The position numbers and the translations under genes were made by a program. The notes under the pieces were generated by a model, which saw nothing but the letters and a program-made list of their open reading frames with translations, did not search any database and had not been told where the DNA came from. 64,000 nt of DNA from Modicisalibacter radicis (lineage in GTDB: Bacteria; Pseudomonadota; Gammaproteobacteria; Pseudomonadales; Halomonadaceae). Below are positions 34,785 through 42,927 of the stretch, piece by piece (positions within the stretch are counted from its first letter, which is position 1; the number at the start of each line of letters is the position of its first letter). The stretch spans positions 1 through 64,000 of the forward strand of contig NZ_CAAHFN010000058.1 of NCBI RefSeq assembly GCF_900961225.1, read 5' to 3'.

Positions 34785-36068
34785 ATGCAGACCCACTTCA
34801 CCGACGCCGACCTCGAGAAGCCGCATCTGCGCGAGGCCGATCGCGTGCTGCGCTCGTGCGTGCACTGCGGCTTCTGCAACGCCACCTGCCCCACCTATCA
34901 GTTGCTCGGCGACGAGCGCGACGGCCCGCGCGGACGCATCTATCTGATGAAGGAGCTGCTGGAAAGCCGCGACGACGACGATCGGGTCACCCGCGAGACC
35001 CAGTTGCATCTGGACCGCTGCCTGACCTGTCGTAACTGCGAGACCACCTGTCCCTCGGGGGTCGAGTACCACAAGCTGCTCGACATCGGCCGCGCCGAAG
35101 TCGATAGGCGCGTCGGTCGCAGACCGCAGGAGCGTGCGCTGCGTCTTGGCCTGCGCAAGGCGCTGGTCGAGCCAGGACGCTTCAAGGCGCTGCTCGCGCT
35201 GGGGCAAACCTTTCGCCCGCTGGTCCCCGGCTCGCTGCGCGACAAGCTGCCGGCCAGGCCAGCCGACCCCGGAGTGAGGCCCGCCCCCGAGGCTCATCAA
35301 CGCCAGATGCTGATTCTCGAGGGCTGCGTCCAACCCGGCCTGTCGCCCAATACCAATGCCGCCACCGCGCGGATGCTGGACCGGCTGGGCATCGGCCTGA
35401 CGCCGGCGCCCCAGGCAGGCTGCTGCGGCGCCATCGATTACCACCTCAATGCCCAGCAGGCCGGGCGCGAGCGCATGCGCGCCAATATCGACGCCTGGTG
35501 GCCGCATATCGAGCAGGCGGACGGGACCGGGGTGGAAGCCATCGTCCAGACCGCCAGCGGCTGCGGCGCCTTCGTCAAGGAGTACGCCGAGATGCTCGCC
35601 GACGACCCGGACTACGCCGAGAAGGCCGCGCGGGTCAGCGAACTGGCCAAGGATCTCGGCGAGATCCTGCGCGACGAGGACCTCACCCCCCTCGCGGTCG
35701 GCGACGCCCGGCGGCTGGCCTTCCACTGCCCCTGCACCCTGCAGCACGCCCAGCGGCTCAATGGCCTGGTGGAGGGTGTGCTCACCCGGCTCGGCTATGC
35801 GCTTACCCCGGTGCGCGACGCCCATCTGTGCTGTGGCTCGGCGGGTACCTACTCGGTGACCCAACCCGAGCTCGCCAACCACTTGCGGGATGATAAGCTC
35901 GACGCGCTCGAGGCCGGCGAGCCGGAATTGATCGTCACCGCCAACATCGGTTGCCAGACTCACCTCGCCGGGGCCGGCCGCACCCCGGTCAGGCACTGGA
36001 TCGAGATCGTCGATGAGGCACTGGAATCAGCTACGAGCAACGGGCAGCGAGCGGCTCGTAGCTCGTAG
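34785..36068 (+). CDS. glcF: Glycolate oxidase iron-sulfur subunit GlcF
   Basis: A 427-aa electron-transfer subunit. Two ferredoxin-type 4Fe-4S motifs have cysteines at 25, 28, 31, 35 and 79, 82, 85, 89. CCG domains follow (AGCCGAIDYHL and HLCCGSAGTYS). The family ends near HWIEIVDEAL; here about 12 extra residues are encoded by a palindromic repeat that overlaps the stop codon. It passes electrons from GlcDE to the respiratory chain. Confidence 0.94.
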   Translation: MQTHFTDADLEKPHLREADRVLRSCVHCGFCNATCPTYQLLGDERDGPRGRIYLMKELLESRDDDDRVTRETQLHLDRCLTCRNCETTCPSGVEYHKLLDIGRAEVDRRVGRRPQERALRLGLRKALVEPGRFKALLALGQTFRPLVPGSLRDKLPARPADPGVRPAPEAHQRQMLILEGCVQPGLSPNTNAATARMLDRLGIGLTPAPQAGCCGAIDYHLNAQQAGRERMRANIDAWWPHIEQADGTGVEAIVQTASGCGAFVKEYAEMLADDPDYAEKAARVSELAKDLGEILRDEDLTPLAVGDARRLAFHCPCTLQHAQRLNGLVEGVLTRLGYALTPVRDAHLCCGSAGTYSVTQPELANHLRDDKLDALEAGEPELIVTANIGCQTHLAGAGRTPVRHWIEIVDEALESATSNGQRAARSS

Positions 36069-36070
36069 CT
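36029..36070. repeat. Palindromic repeat at the glcF 3' end (REP-like)
   Basis: AGCTACGAGC at 36029-36038 is matched by its exact reverse complement GCTCGTAGCT twice, at 36054-36063 and 36061-36070. The stop codon of glcF lies inside. Position between glcF and glcG suggests an RNA-processing or attenuation hairpin, or a dispersed repeat that extended the glcF reading frame. Confidence 0.65.
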
Positions 36071-36092
36071 AACTACTAACCAAGGAGAAGTC

Positions 36093-36494
36093 ATGCAGAC
36101 CAAGGCCGTGCTCAACTTGAGCGACGTCAACGCCATCCTCGATGCCGCCCAGCAGGAGGCCGAGGCCAACGACTGGGCGGTGACCATCGCCGTCGCCGAC
36201 GACGGCGGCCATCTGCTCGGCCTGCGCCGGCTCGATGGCGCCGCCCCTTTCTCGGCCGGCGTGGCCGGTGAAAAGGCCCGCAACGCCGCCATCGGCCGCA
36301 AGGAGACCCAGGTCTTCGAGGAGATGATCAACAATGGCCGTACCGCCTTCGTCACCGCGCCGCTTCAGGCGCTGCTTACCGGCGGCGTGCCGGTGATCGT
36401 CGACGGCCAGGTGATCGCCAGTGTCGGCGTTTCCGGCGTCAAGCCCGACCAGGACGCGCAGGTCGCCAAGGCCGGTGTCGCGGCTATCGGCTGA
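36093..36494 (+). CDS. glcG: GlcG/HbpS family protein (glc operon copy)
   Basis: A 133-aa GlcG/HbpS protein encoded 24 bases after glcF with AAGGAGAAG before its ATG. Patterns WAVTIAVADDGGHLLGLRRLDGA and GGVPVIVDGQVIASVGVSG fit the family. It is a divergent paralogue of the protein at 29802-30263. GlcG is a regular but functionally obscure member of glycolate operons. Confidence 0.88.
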   Translation: MQTKAVLNLSDVNAILDAAQQEAEANDWAVTIAVADDGGHLLGLRRLDGAAPFSAGVAGEKARNAAIGRKETQVFEEMINNGRTAFVTAPLQALLTGGVPVIVDGQVIASVGVSGVKPDQDAQVAKAGVAAIG

Positions 36495-36590
36495 TCGCCA
36501 CGGCGGGATGCGCTGGCGCCAGGCCCGGCCGGGCTCCTATACTGATCGGATGTCCGATCAATCGGGGCTCGTCCGAGCCGAGGAGATGAG

Positions 36591-36857
36591 ATGGCCGGCG
36601 GATGGTCGAGGGATGGCGCCGTGCAGGACCAGATCGACAGCACGATCGAGGATGCCGTGCAACGCTCGCGCAGCCAGTTGCCGCGCGGCGAGAGCCTGAC
36701 CCACTGCGAGGAGTGCGACGCGCCGATCCCCCAGGCGCGCCGCGAGGCGGTGCCTGGGGTGCGCCTGTGCATCGCCTGCCAGGGCGAACGCGACAAGCGC
36801 CAGTCGGCATTCAGCGGCTATAACCGCCGCGGCAGCAAGGACAGCCAACTGCGCTGA
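36591..36857 (+). CDS. DksA/TraR C4-type zinc finger protein (YbiI-like)
   Basis: An 88-aa small protein with the DksA-type C4 zinc finger: C39, C42, C60 and C63 in CEEC and CIAC. It lacks the long coiled coil of DksA and matches the short YbiI/TraR-like class. A role at the RNA polymerase secondary channel is possible but unproven for such short proteins. It begins 96 bases after glcG and may have its own promoter. Confidence 0.88.
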   Translation: MAGGWSRDGAVQDQIDSTIEDAVQRSRSQLPRGESLTHCEECDAPIPQARREAVPGVRLCIACQGERDKRQSAFSGYNRRGSKDSQLR

Positions 36858-36936
36858 GCGACCCTGAACGAACGCCACGTTTCTTCCGCTCGACGCTTGC
36901 GGCATAGTATCGGCTCGTATTCGCCCCGAGGCCGCC

Positions 36937-37836
36937 ATGCCCCTGCTGCTCATCCTGCCGCCACTCGCCGCCGTGCTGATCTGGTCGGGCAACATGACCA
37001 TCAACCAGCTCACGGTGGGCGCCATCGCGCCGAGCAGCATCGCCTTTCTACGCTGGGTGCTGGCGCTGGGCGTGCTTTCGCCCTTCGTGCTGCCGGCGGT
37101 GTGGCGCCATCGTCAGGCGCTGAAGCGCGAGTGGCCCAAGCTGGCCTTCCTCGGCCTGCTGGGCATGGCCATGTGGCAGGGGCTCGCCTACGTCGCCGCC
37201 GAGACCACCTCGGCCACCAACATGGGCATCCTCGCGGCCACGGTACCGCTGCTGACGGTTCTGCTCAGCGCGCTGATCCTGGGCGAGGCGCCCACCCTGG
37301 GCGGCGTGCTCGGTGGCCTCGTAGCCCTGCTTGGCGTGGCGGTCCTGCTGGGCCACGGCGACCCGCTGTCGCTGCTGGCACTCGAGGTGTCGCCGGGGGA
37401 TACGCTGATGGTGGCCGCCGCGACCTGCTATGCCCTCTACGGCGTGATGCTCAAGCGCTGGCCGATGGCACTGCCGCCCTGGGTGATGCTCTACGTCCAG
37501 GCCTGCTTCGCCACCCTGCTGCTGTTGCCGAGTTACCTGCTGGGGCCGATGACGCCGGTGGACGGCGGCAACGTCTGGCTGATCATCTATGCCGGCATTC
37601 CCGCCTCGATCGTCACCACCTTCCTGTGGATGCGCGCGATCCGCCAGATCGGCGCCAGCAAGGCGAGCATCTTTCTCAATCTGATGCCGCTGTTCAGCGC
37701 GCTCATCGCCATGGCCCTGCTCGGCGAGCGCCTGGCGTACTGGCATCTGCTGGGCGGCGCCCTGACGCTGTGCGGAGTGGTCATGGCCCAGACGCTGACC
37801 CAGCCACTGCGGCGCAACGTCGCCAGCAACGGATGA
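36937..37836 (+). CDS. DMT superfamily (EamA) transporter
   Basis: A 299-aa inner-membrane protein with ten hydrophobic segments arranged as two EamA repeats (residues about 5-140 and 155-290). Conserved pieces are LIWSGNMTINQLTVG at the start and NLMPLFSALIAMALLGERL in the second repeat. Such transporters usually export metabolites or amino acids; nothing nearby fixes the substrate. Confidence 0.88.
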   Translation: MPLLLILPPLAAVLIWSGNMTINQLTVGAIAPSSIAFLRWVLALGVLSPFVLPAVWRHRQALKREWPKLAFLGLLGMAMWQGLAYVAAETTSATNMGILAATVPLLTVLLSALILGEAPTLGGVLGGLVALLGVAVLLGHGDPLSLLALEVSPGDTLMVAAATCYALYGVMLKRWPMALPPWVMLYVQACFATLLLLPSYLLGPMTPVDGGNVWLIIYAGIPASIVTTFLWMRAIRQIGASKASIFLNLMPLFSALIAMALLGERLAYWHLLGGALTLCGVVMAQTLTQPLRRNVASNG

Positions 37837-37967
37837 AATTCCGGATCCAGGCGATTGTGCCAGCCCTTCGCCGCGCCTACGATTAGCGGACGAACATTAT
37901 CGCGGGCCGCTGCCCGGCCTGCCTTTCAGGCTTGCGGCGGCGGCTCGCCGACCATCACGGAGGAACC

Positions 37968-38675
37968 ATGTCGCAATCACCCGTCACCACCCAGTGGATC
38001 GACATCGCCAGCCACGACGGCCAGACCTTCAAGGGCTACCTGGCCCTGCCGCCGGCCGGCAAGGGCCCGGGCATCGTGCTGATTCAGGAGATCTTCGGCG
38101 TCAATCGACACATCCGCAGCGTCGCCGAGCAGTACGCGCTGGACGGCTACGTGGTGCTCGCCCCGGACGTGTTCTGGCGTCAGGAGCCGGGTATCGAGCT
38201 GACCTATGAAGGCGACGACATGGACAAGGCCTTCAAGCTGGTGGGCGAGATCGACTTCACGGTCGCCGTCAAGGACCTGGCCAGCACCACCCAGGCGCTG
38301 CGCCAGCGCCCCGAGTGCGAAGGCGAGGTGGCCTCGCTGGGCTACTGCATGGGCGGCATTCTCGCCTATCTGGCCGGCATCGAATCCGGCGTCGACAAGG
38401 CCGTGTGCTTCTACCCCGGCGGCATCGCCAAGCATCTCGACAAGGCCGACGCGCTCGAGGTCCCGACCCAGTTCCACTTCGCCGGCAACGACGGCCACAT
38501 CACCGACGAGCACATCGACCAGGTGCGCGACACCTTCGCCCGGCGCGACGATGTCGAGATCCACGTCTACGACGGCGCCGATCACGGCTTCAACTGCTGG
38601 GCACGCGGCGCCTACCATCGTCACGCCGCCGCGCTCTCCCACGGCCATGCCCTGACCTTTCTCGAAACCCCCTGA
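37968..38675 (+). CDS. Dienelactone hydrolase family protein
   Basis: A 235-aa alpha/beta hydrolase. The nucleophile is C127 in GYCMGG, as in carboxymethylenebutenolidase. The histidine of the triad lies in GADHGFNC, and the acid near FAGNDGHI. EIFGVNRHIRSVAEQYALDGYVVLAPD is characteristic. AGGAGGAACC-like sequence precedes the ATG. The true substrate in non-chloroaromatic degraders is often unknown. Confidence 0.9.
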   Translation: MSQSPVTTQWIDIASHDGQTFKGYLALPPAGKGPGIVLIQEIFGVNRHIRSVAEQYALDGYVVLAPDVFWRQEPGIELTYEGDDMDKAFKLVGEIDFTVAVKDLASTTQALRQRPECEGEVASLGYCMGGILAYLAGIESGVDKAVCFYPGGIAKHLDKADALEVPTQFHFAGNDGHITDEHIDQVRDTFARRDDVEIHVYDGADHGFNCWARGAYHRHAAALSHGHALTFLETP

Positions 38676-38734
38676 AGGCGTCGCCTCGGCGCCACTGGGG
38701 CGGGCCGCCCCCGCCCACACCGGAGATTCCCGCG

Positions 38735-39418
38735 ATGCCCTATCGTCTGTTCATTGCCAACAAGAACTACTCGTCCTGGTCGATGCGCCCCTGGGTGTTG
38801 ATGGAGGCACTCGCCATCCCCTTCGAGGAGGTGCTGACGCCGTTCGAGGGCTCAGGACGGCAACGCGACTTCGAGGGCTTCTCGCCCACCGCCAAGGTGC
38901 CCTGCCTGCATCATGACGAACGGGTGATCTGGGAGTCGCTGGCGATCGTCGAGTACCTGGCCGAGCAGGCGCCCCAGGCATGGCCCGTCGACACGGATGC
39001 GCGCGCCTGGGCGCGTTCGGCCTGCGCGGAAATGCACGCCGGCTTTGCCGCACTGCGCGACGAATGCTCGATGAACTGCGCGCTGCGCATCGAGCTCGGC
39101 ACCCCCGGCGCGGCGCTGTCGCGCGACATCGCACGACTCGATGCCCTCTGGCAGGAGGGGCTCGAACGCTTCGGCGGCCCCTGGCTGGCGGGAGCCGCGT
39201 TCGGCGCCGTGGACGCCTTCTTCGCCCCCGTTGCGGTGCGTGTGCGTGGTTACGGGCTCGAGCTGGGCGTACCGGCGATGGCCTACGCCCAGCGCCTGCT
39301 GGAGCACCCGGCCGTCGCCCGATGGATTGCCGCGGGCATCGCCGAGCCGTGGGTCGACGAACCGCACGAGCAGGACTGCATCCGTGGCCGACGGGTGATC
39401 GAGGATCGTCGGCACTGA
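38735..39418 (+). CDS. Glutathione S-transferase family protein
   Basis: A 227-aa GST. The N-terminal domain begins RLFIANKNYSSWSMRPWVLMEA, with the catalytic-serine-like SSWSMRP region of zeta/beta-like GSTs, the cis-Pro segment AKVPCLHHD and WESLAIVEYLAE. The C-terminal helical domain is complete. It follows the dienelactone hydrolase gene by 59 bases and may be co-transcribed. The role is probably detoxification. Confidence 0.85.
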   Translation: MPYRLFIANKNYSSWSMRPWVLMEALAIPFEEVLTPFEGSGRQRDFEGFSPTAKVPCLHHDERVIWESLAIVEYLAEQAPQAWPVDTDARAWARSACAEMHAGFAALRDECSMNCALRIELGTPGAALSRDIARLDALWQEGLERFGGPWLAGAAFGAVDAFFAPVAVRVRGYGLELGVPAMAYAQRLLEHPAVARWIAAGIAEPWVDEPHEQDCIRGRRVIEDRRH

Positions 39419-39472
39419 GTCGCCAAAGGTTCATTGAGCCCGAATTCGGTGGCACAACGACCATCAACCGTG

Positions 39473-40759
39473 TCAGCTTTCGGTCGTTGCGGTGACGGTC
39501 TTCACCGACGCGTCGTTGCCGATCAGCGTCCGTCCGGCCCACACCATCCAACTCAGCGCCGCTAGCTGCAGCACCACCAGGCCGAACAGGGAAAGCCGGT
39601 GTGCGGTAGCTGGTGCCGTCTCGCCCATCAGGTCGACGATCAACCCGATCCCGCCCTGGAACAGGGCCCCGCAGACGACTCCACAGAAATTCAGCAGTGC
39701 GATCGCGCTACCCGAGACGGCAGGCGATACCAGACGCGTCAGCAGCGCATAGCCCAGAATCGGCCCCGCTGTCAGCGCGCCCCAGGCTGCCCAGACCATG
39801 CCGTAGCACCCCTGTGGATACACCAGCAGGAAAACCTGAGTCGCAATAAAGGCAGCGCAGAGTACCGTCGTCAGCCGAAAAAGAGATCGGTCACGCTGCG
39901 CGAGCCGATCGGCGACAATGCCGAAGCACAGCTGGCCGACGATGATCGACAGCGCCAGCCCGGTCAGCACCGCTGCCGCTTTCGTGTCCGACCGGCCCGC
40001 GACCTGGCGTAGCCATTCGCCGGCCCATAGCCCCTGATAGGCGATCCAGACGCCCTGGGCGATAAAGGAGAGCGGCGCCACTATCCTGAAAGCCCGACCT
40101 CGCACCACGCCGAGCAGCCCGTCGATCTGATCGCGCCAGGCGGTTTCTCCCTCACGCGCCTCCTGCGGATGCCGGGGGACGGCCAGCAGCATGAAGACCG
40201 CAAGCATCGCAATCACGATGGCGAGAGCGGCAAAGAGCCACCGCCAGGAGGCCACTGATAGCGCCGCCTCGGTCGGCCAGGTGGCGATCAGCGAACCGAG
40301 ACTGGCCAGGCTGATTGTCACGGCATTGATGAGCGGCAGGCGGCAGGCGGACCACCAGAGTGCATTCGCCTTGTAGGCGCCGGTCCAGCAGGCACAGAGA
40401 CCGATCCCCATCAAAAAACGGGCCAGCACGAGCTGTAGCAGGCCATCGGCCACGGCGAACCAGCCACTGGCGATCACGGCAACCCCCATCGTCGCGACCA
40501 CGACTCGCTTCGGACCGTAGCGGTCGAGTAGTACGCCGACGATCAGCTGCGATCCGGCCAACGCCGCCAGAAAGGCAGCCGTCAGGAGGCCAAGTTCGAA
40601 AGCCGTCAGTGCAAAGTCGTGACGCAGGTAGGGGGCGAGAACGCCGTTGACGTTACGCACCAGCTCGGAGACTAGATAAGCGAAGGTAAACGGCATCAGC
40701 ACCATGGTGATACGCCATCGCGTTGAGGGTGCCTGTCGATCGTCCCGAAGAGCTGTCAT
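39473..40759 (-). CDS. MFS transporter
   Basis: A 428-aa major facilitator protein with 12 hydrophobic segments. The loop 2-3 motif appears as GVLLDRYGPKRVV and its second-half relative as FGIVADRLAQRD. The ATG at 40759 gives a short cytoplasmic N terminus. It is divergent from a LysR regulator, which probably controls it. The substrate is unknown; the N-terminal sequence resembles the anion/organic-acid uptake group. Confidence 0.85.
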   Translation of the reverse strand: MTALRDDRQAPSTRWRITMVLMPFTFAYLVSELVRNVNGVLAPYLRHDFALTAFELGLLTAAFLAALAGSQLIVGVLLDRYGPKRVVVATMGVAVIASGWFAVADGLLQLVLARFLMGIGLCACWTGAYKANALWWSACRLPLINAVTISLASLGSLIATWPTEAALSVASWRWLFAALAIVIAMLAVFMLLAVPRHPQEAREGETAWRDQIDGLLGVVRGRAFRIVAPLSFIAQGVWIAYQGLWAGEWLRQVAGRSDTKAAAVLTGLALSIIVGQLCFGIVADRLAQRDRSLFRLTTVLCAAFIATQVFLLVYPQGCYGMVWAAWGALTAGPILGYALLTRLVSPAVSGSAIALLNFCGVVCGALFQGGIGLIVDLMGETAPATAHRLSLFGLVVLQLAALSWMVWAGRTLIGNDASVKTVTATTES

Positions 40760-40781
40760 TTTGCCGGCCTTTTTCTCAAGT

Positions 40782-40798
40782 GTTGCTATTATTACAAC
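40782..40798. promoter_or_regulatory. Candidate LysR box between MFS and LysR genes
   Basis: GTTG and CAAC form a dyad with nine bases between them (GTTGCTATTATTACAAC), which fits the T-N11-A pattern of LysR sites. It lies in the 119-base divergent intergenic region. Confidence 0.5.
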
Positions 40799-40878
40799 GC
40801 TAAAGCCATGCATGGCGCGCTGTCGTGTGACGATCCCGGGTCATATCGTTCGATTCTCCTCAACCATTCGAGTCCATC

Positions 40879-41748
40879 ATGAGATCCGCCCTGCCTCCCT
40901 TCGCCGCCCTCGAAACCTTTCTTGCCGTCGCGCGTACCGGCGGCGTCCGCGCTGCGGCTCGGCGGCTCAACGTGACCGACTCTGCCGTCAGCCATCAGTT
41001 GCGAAAACTCGAGGACCATCTAGGCGCGCCACTAGTAGAGCGTCACGGCCGTGGTATTCGACTGACGCTGGCAGGGCAGCGCTATGCCGATCAGCTCGCC
41101 GCACCCCTTGCCGAGATTGCTGGCCTGACCGACCGCCTGTTCGGTACATCGCAGGACACCAGCGTTACCCTGACCGTGGGCCCGGTGGTCGCCTCGCTGG
41201 GTCTGATCCCTTTCGTCGCAAGGCTGGAGAGCGACAACCCGGGTCTCATACTGCAGTTGGTCACCACTACCCGCCTGCTGGATCTCGATGCCATGGGAGT
41301 CGACCTGGCGCTGCGCTACGAGCGCTGCCCGGCCGCGGAGGATGATCCTCTCTCCTTTCCCGAATACGCCTTCCCGATCTGTACGCCCGAACTGGCGCGG
41401 GATGGCGCGGAGCAGGTACTAAAGCAGCGCCGACTGCTGAACGACGCACACGCCGACGACTGGCAGCGCTGGGCGATTGCCGCTGATCATAGACTCGCTC
41501 CCGCCACACGAGAGATGCGGCTGGACACTTCGGAGATGGTCATGAATGCGGCTCTCAGAGGCATGGGGGTAACCATTGGCCGCACGCCGCTGGTCAACGA
41601 CGCCCTTCTGAGCGGACAGCTGGTCGCCCCCTTCGGTACTTCCGCGCCGGGGGAAGGGAGCTACCGCATCGTCGCCTCGTCACGCCGGCCGGACGCCAAG
41701 GTACAGGCCGTAACTCGGTGGCTCGGCAACCTGCTTGGCAGACCATAG
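40879..41748 (+). CDS. LysR family transcriptional regulator
   Basis: A 289-aa regulator: N-terminal winged helix (FAALETFLAVARTGGVRAAARRLNVTDSAVSHQLRKLEDHLG) and a periplasmic-binding-like effector domain. The GcvA-type style of the helix-turn-helix is clear. It likely controls the divergent MFS gene. No second target is evident. Confidence 0.9.
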   Translation: MRSALPPFAALETFLAVARTGGVRAAARRLNVTDSAVSHQLRKLEDHLGAPLVERHGRGIRLTLAGQRYADQLAAPLAEIAGLTDRLFGTSQDTSVTLTVGPVVASLGLIPFVARLESDNPGLILQLVTTTRLLDLDAMGVDLALRYERCPAAEDDPLSFPEYAFPICTPELARDGAEQVLKQRRLLNDAHADDWQRWAIAADHRLAPATREMRLDTSEMVMNAALRGMGVTIGRTPLVNDALLSGQLVAPFGTSAPGEGSYRIVASSRRPDAKVQAVTRWLGNLLGRP

Positions 41749-42049
41749 CGCTGTCATCCCGCTGACAACCGCTCAAGCACTTCGAGCAATCCGCCAGGCG
41801 TTTGCCAGTAACAAGGAGGTCGAAGTAGCACGGTGTTACCTGCTGGGCCTGGGCAAGCCACAACTAGCACGCGTCGGCGCTAGCCCACGGCCGCACGCTG
41901 ACCGTTGCGCTAGCCATACCGAGTAAGCGTTCAGGAGTCGGAGGTGGTGCCGCCAATTGGCGCTTGTCGTTCCCGCCAGATACGACTAGCTTCCAGAGGG
42001 CATGTTAGGAAGGCATGCCCAGACCATGCATCAAACAAGGATAGACGCG
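41749..42049. other. 301-base intergenic region, little recognisable
   Basis: No convincing gene. It holds a 12-base palindrome CGCCAATTGGCG (41951-41962) that may be an operator for the following stress-protein gene. A 63-codon open frame here (41735-41926) lacks family features, and base composition is lower in GC than the flanking genes. Confidence 0.4.
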
Positions 42050-42298
42050 ATGGGAATTATTGCGTGGATCATCTTCGGCCTGATCGCCGGTGCTATTGCC
42101 AAGCTGATCATGCCGGGTAAAGACCCGGGTGGCTTCATTGTTACTATCATCCTCGGTGTCCTCGGTGCCGTCGTTGGCGGCTGGATAGGGACCGCACTGG
42201 GCTTCGGCGATGTCTCCGGCTTCAATATCGGCAGCTTCGTAATCGCGGTGCTCGGTGCCATCGTGCTCCTGATCATCTACCGCGTCGTTCGCAGGTAG
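42050..42298 (+). CDS. GlsB/YeaQ/YmgE family stress-response membrane protein
   Basis: An 82-aa protein with three hydrophobic segments and Gly-rich loops (GLIAGAIAKLIMPGKDPGG; GVLGAVVGGWIGTALG), the signature of transglycosylase-associated/YeaQ proteins. The ATG at 42050 begins the conserved MGIIAWIIFGLIAG. The family responds to general stress; the function is unknown. Confidence 0.9.
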   Translation: MGIIAWIIFGLIAGAIAKLIMPGKDPGGFIVTIILGVLGAVVGGWIGTALGFGDVSGFNIGSFVIAVLGAIVLLIIYRVVRR

Positions 42299-42342
42299 CT
42301 ATCGCCGAGACTCCCGCCAGTCCGCAAGGCGTCCCTTCGATC

Positions 42343-42768
42343 GTGGTAGCGACTGATGCCCTGCACCACAACACGAACTCATCGGTGATCGGGCTGCTGA
42401 CCCGTCGCTACCCGGCTATTCCGGTCATCATCTTCGGCGGCGCGGCCTATGTTTCGCTGATTACCGCCAGCACCATCGCCGAAAAGAACTATGACGACCA
42501 AGGCGTGGACCGGCGAGTACTCTCACGCAATGTCGAAGCTGGCGGCACCATCACTACCCCAATGGTGCCCTGGACCGACGGCGGTGTGTTCATGGCCACG
42601 ACTCTCGGCGTGTCGACCATGGCTTACCTACCCTTCCTCTGGTATCACATGCTGGTGATTGCGATCTCGATCGTCTATGGCTATGCCAACATCGCCATCT
42701 GGAGAACCCGGCCCAAGACCGAAGCACAAGGCAACGTAGACACGCGGCAGAACTTCCAGCCCTCATAG
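42343..42768 (+). pseudogene. nhaC: C-terminal remnant of an NhaC-type Na+/H+ antiporter
   Basis: The 141-codon frame carries the last part of an NhaC antiporter: VLSRNVEAGGTITTPMVPW, then TLGVSTMAYLPFLWYHMLVIAISIVYGY, which are hallmarks of the final transmembrane segments. An intact NhaC has roughly 450-500 residues; the preceding two thirds are missing. The upstream 44 bases directly abut the YeaQ-type gene, so a deletion joined the two. It is unlikely to transport ions alone. Confidence 0.8.
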
Positions 42769-42800
42769 CAGGGCACCGATAGTTCACTCGTTACCTGACA

Positions 42801-42826
42801 AGCCCTGCCACGCGCAGGGCTTTTTT
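42801..42826 (+). terminator. Rho-independent terminator
   Basis: AGCCCTGC (42801-42808) pairs with GCAGGGCT (42814-42821), followed by a run of six T. It lies after the antiporter remnant. Confidence 0.85.
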
Positions 42827-42927
42827 GGCAGGAAGGAACGTACCACTGCCAAACCGTTGCCTCATGAGCCACGCACCCTGCGTGATACACTAGCGCCACT
42901 TCCGTATTCGCAACGCAGGACGCCTAC

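Noticed and set aside
34752..35996. 414-codon minus-strand frame over glcF
   Set aside because: It is antisense to glcF with its two ferredoxin motifs.
41735..41926. 63-codon frame after the LysR gene
   Set aside because: It starts inside the LysR gene end, has no ribosome binding site or family, and lies in a low-information spacer.
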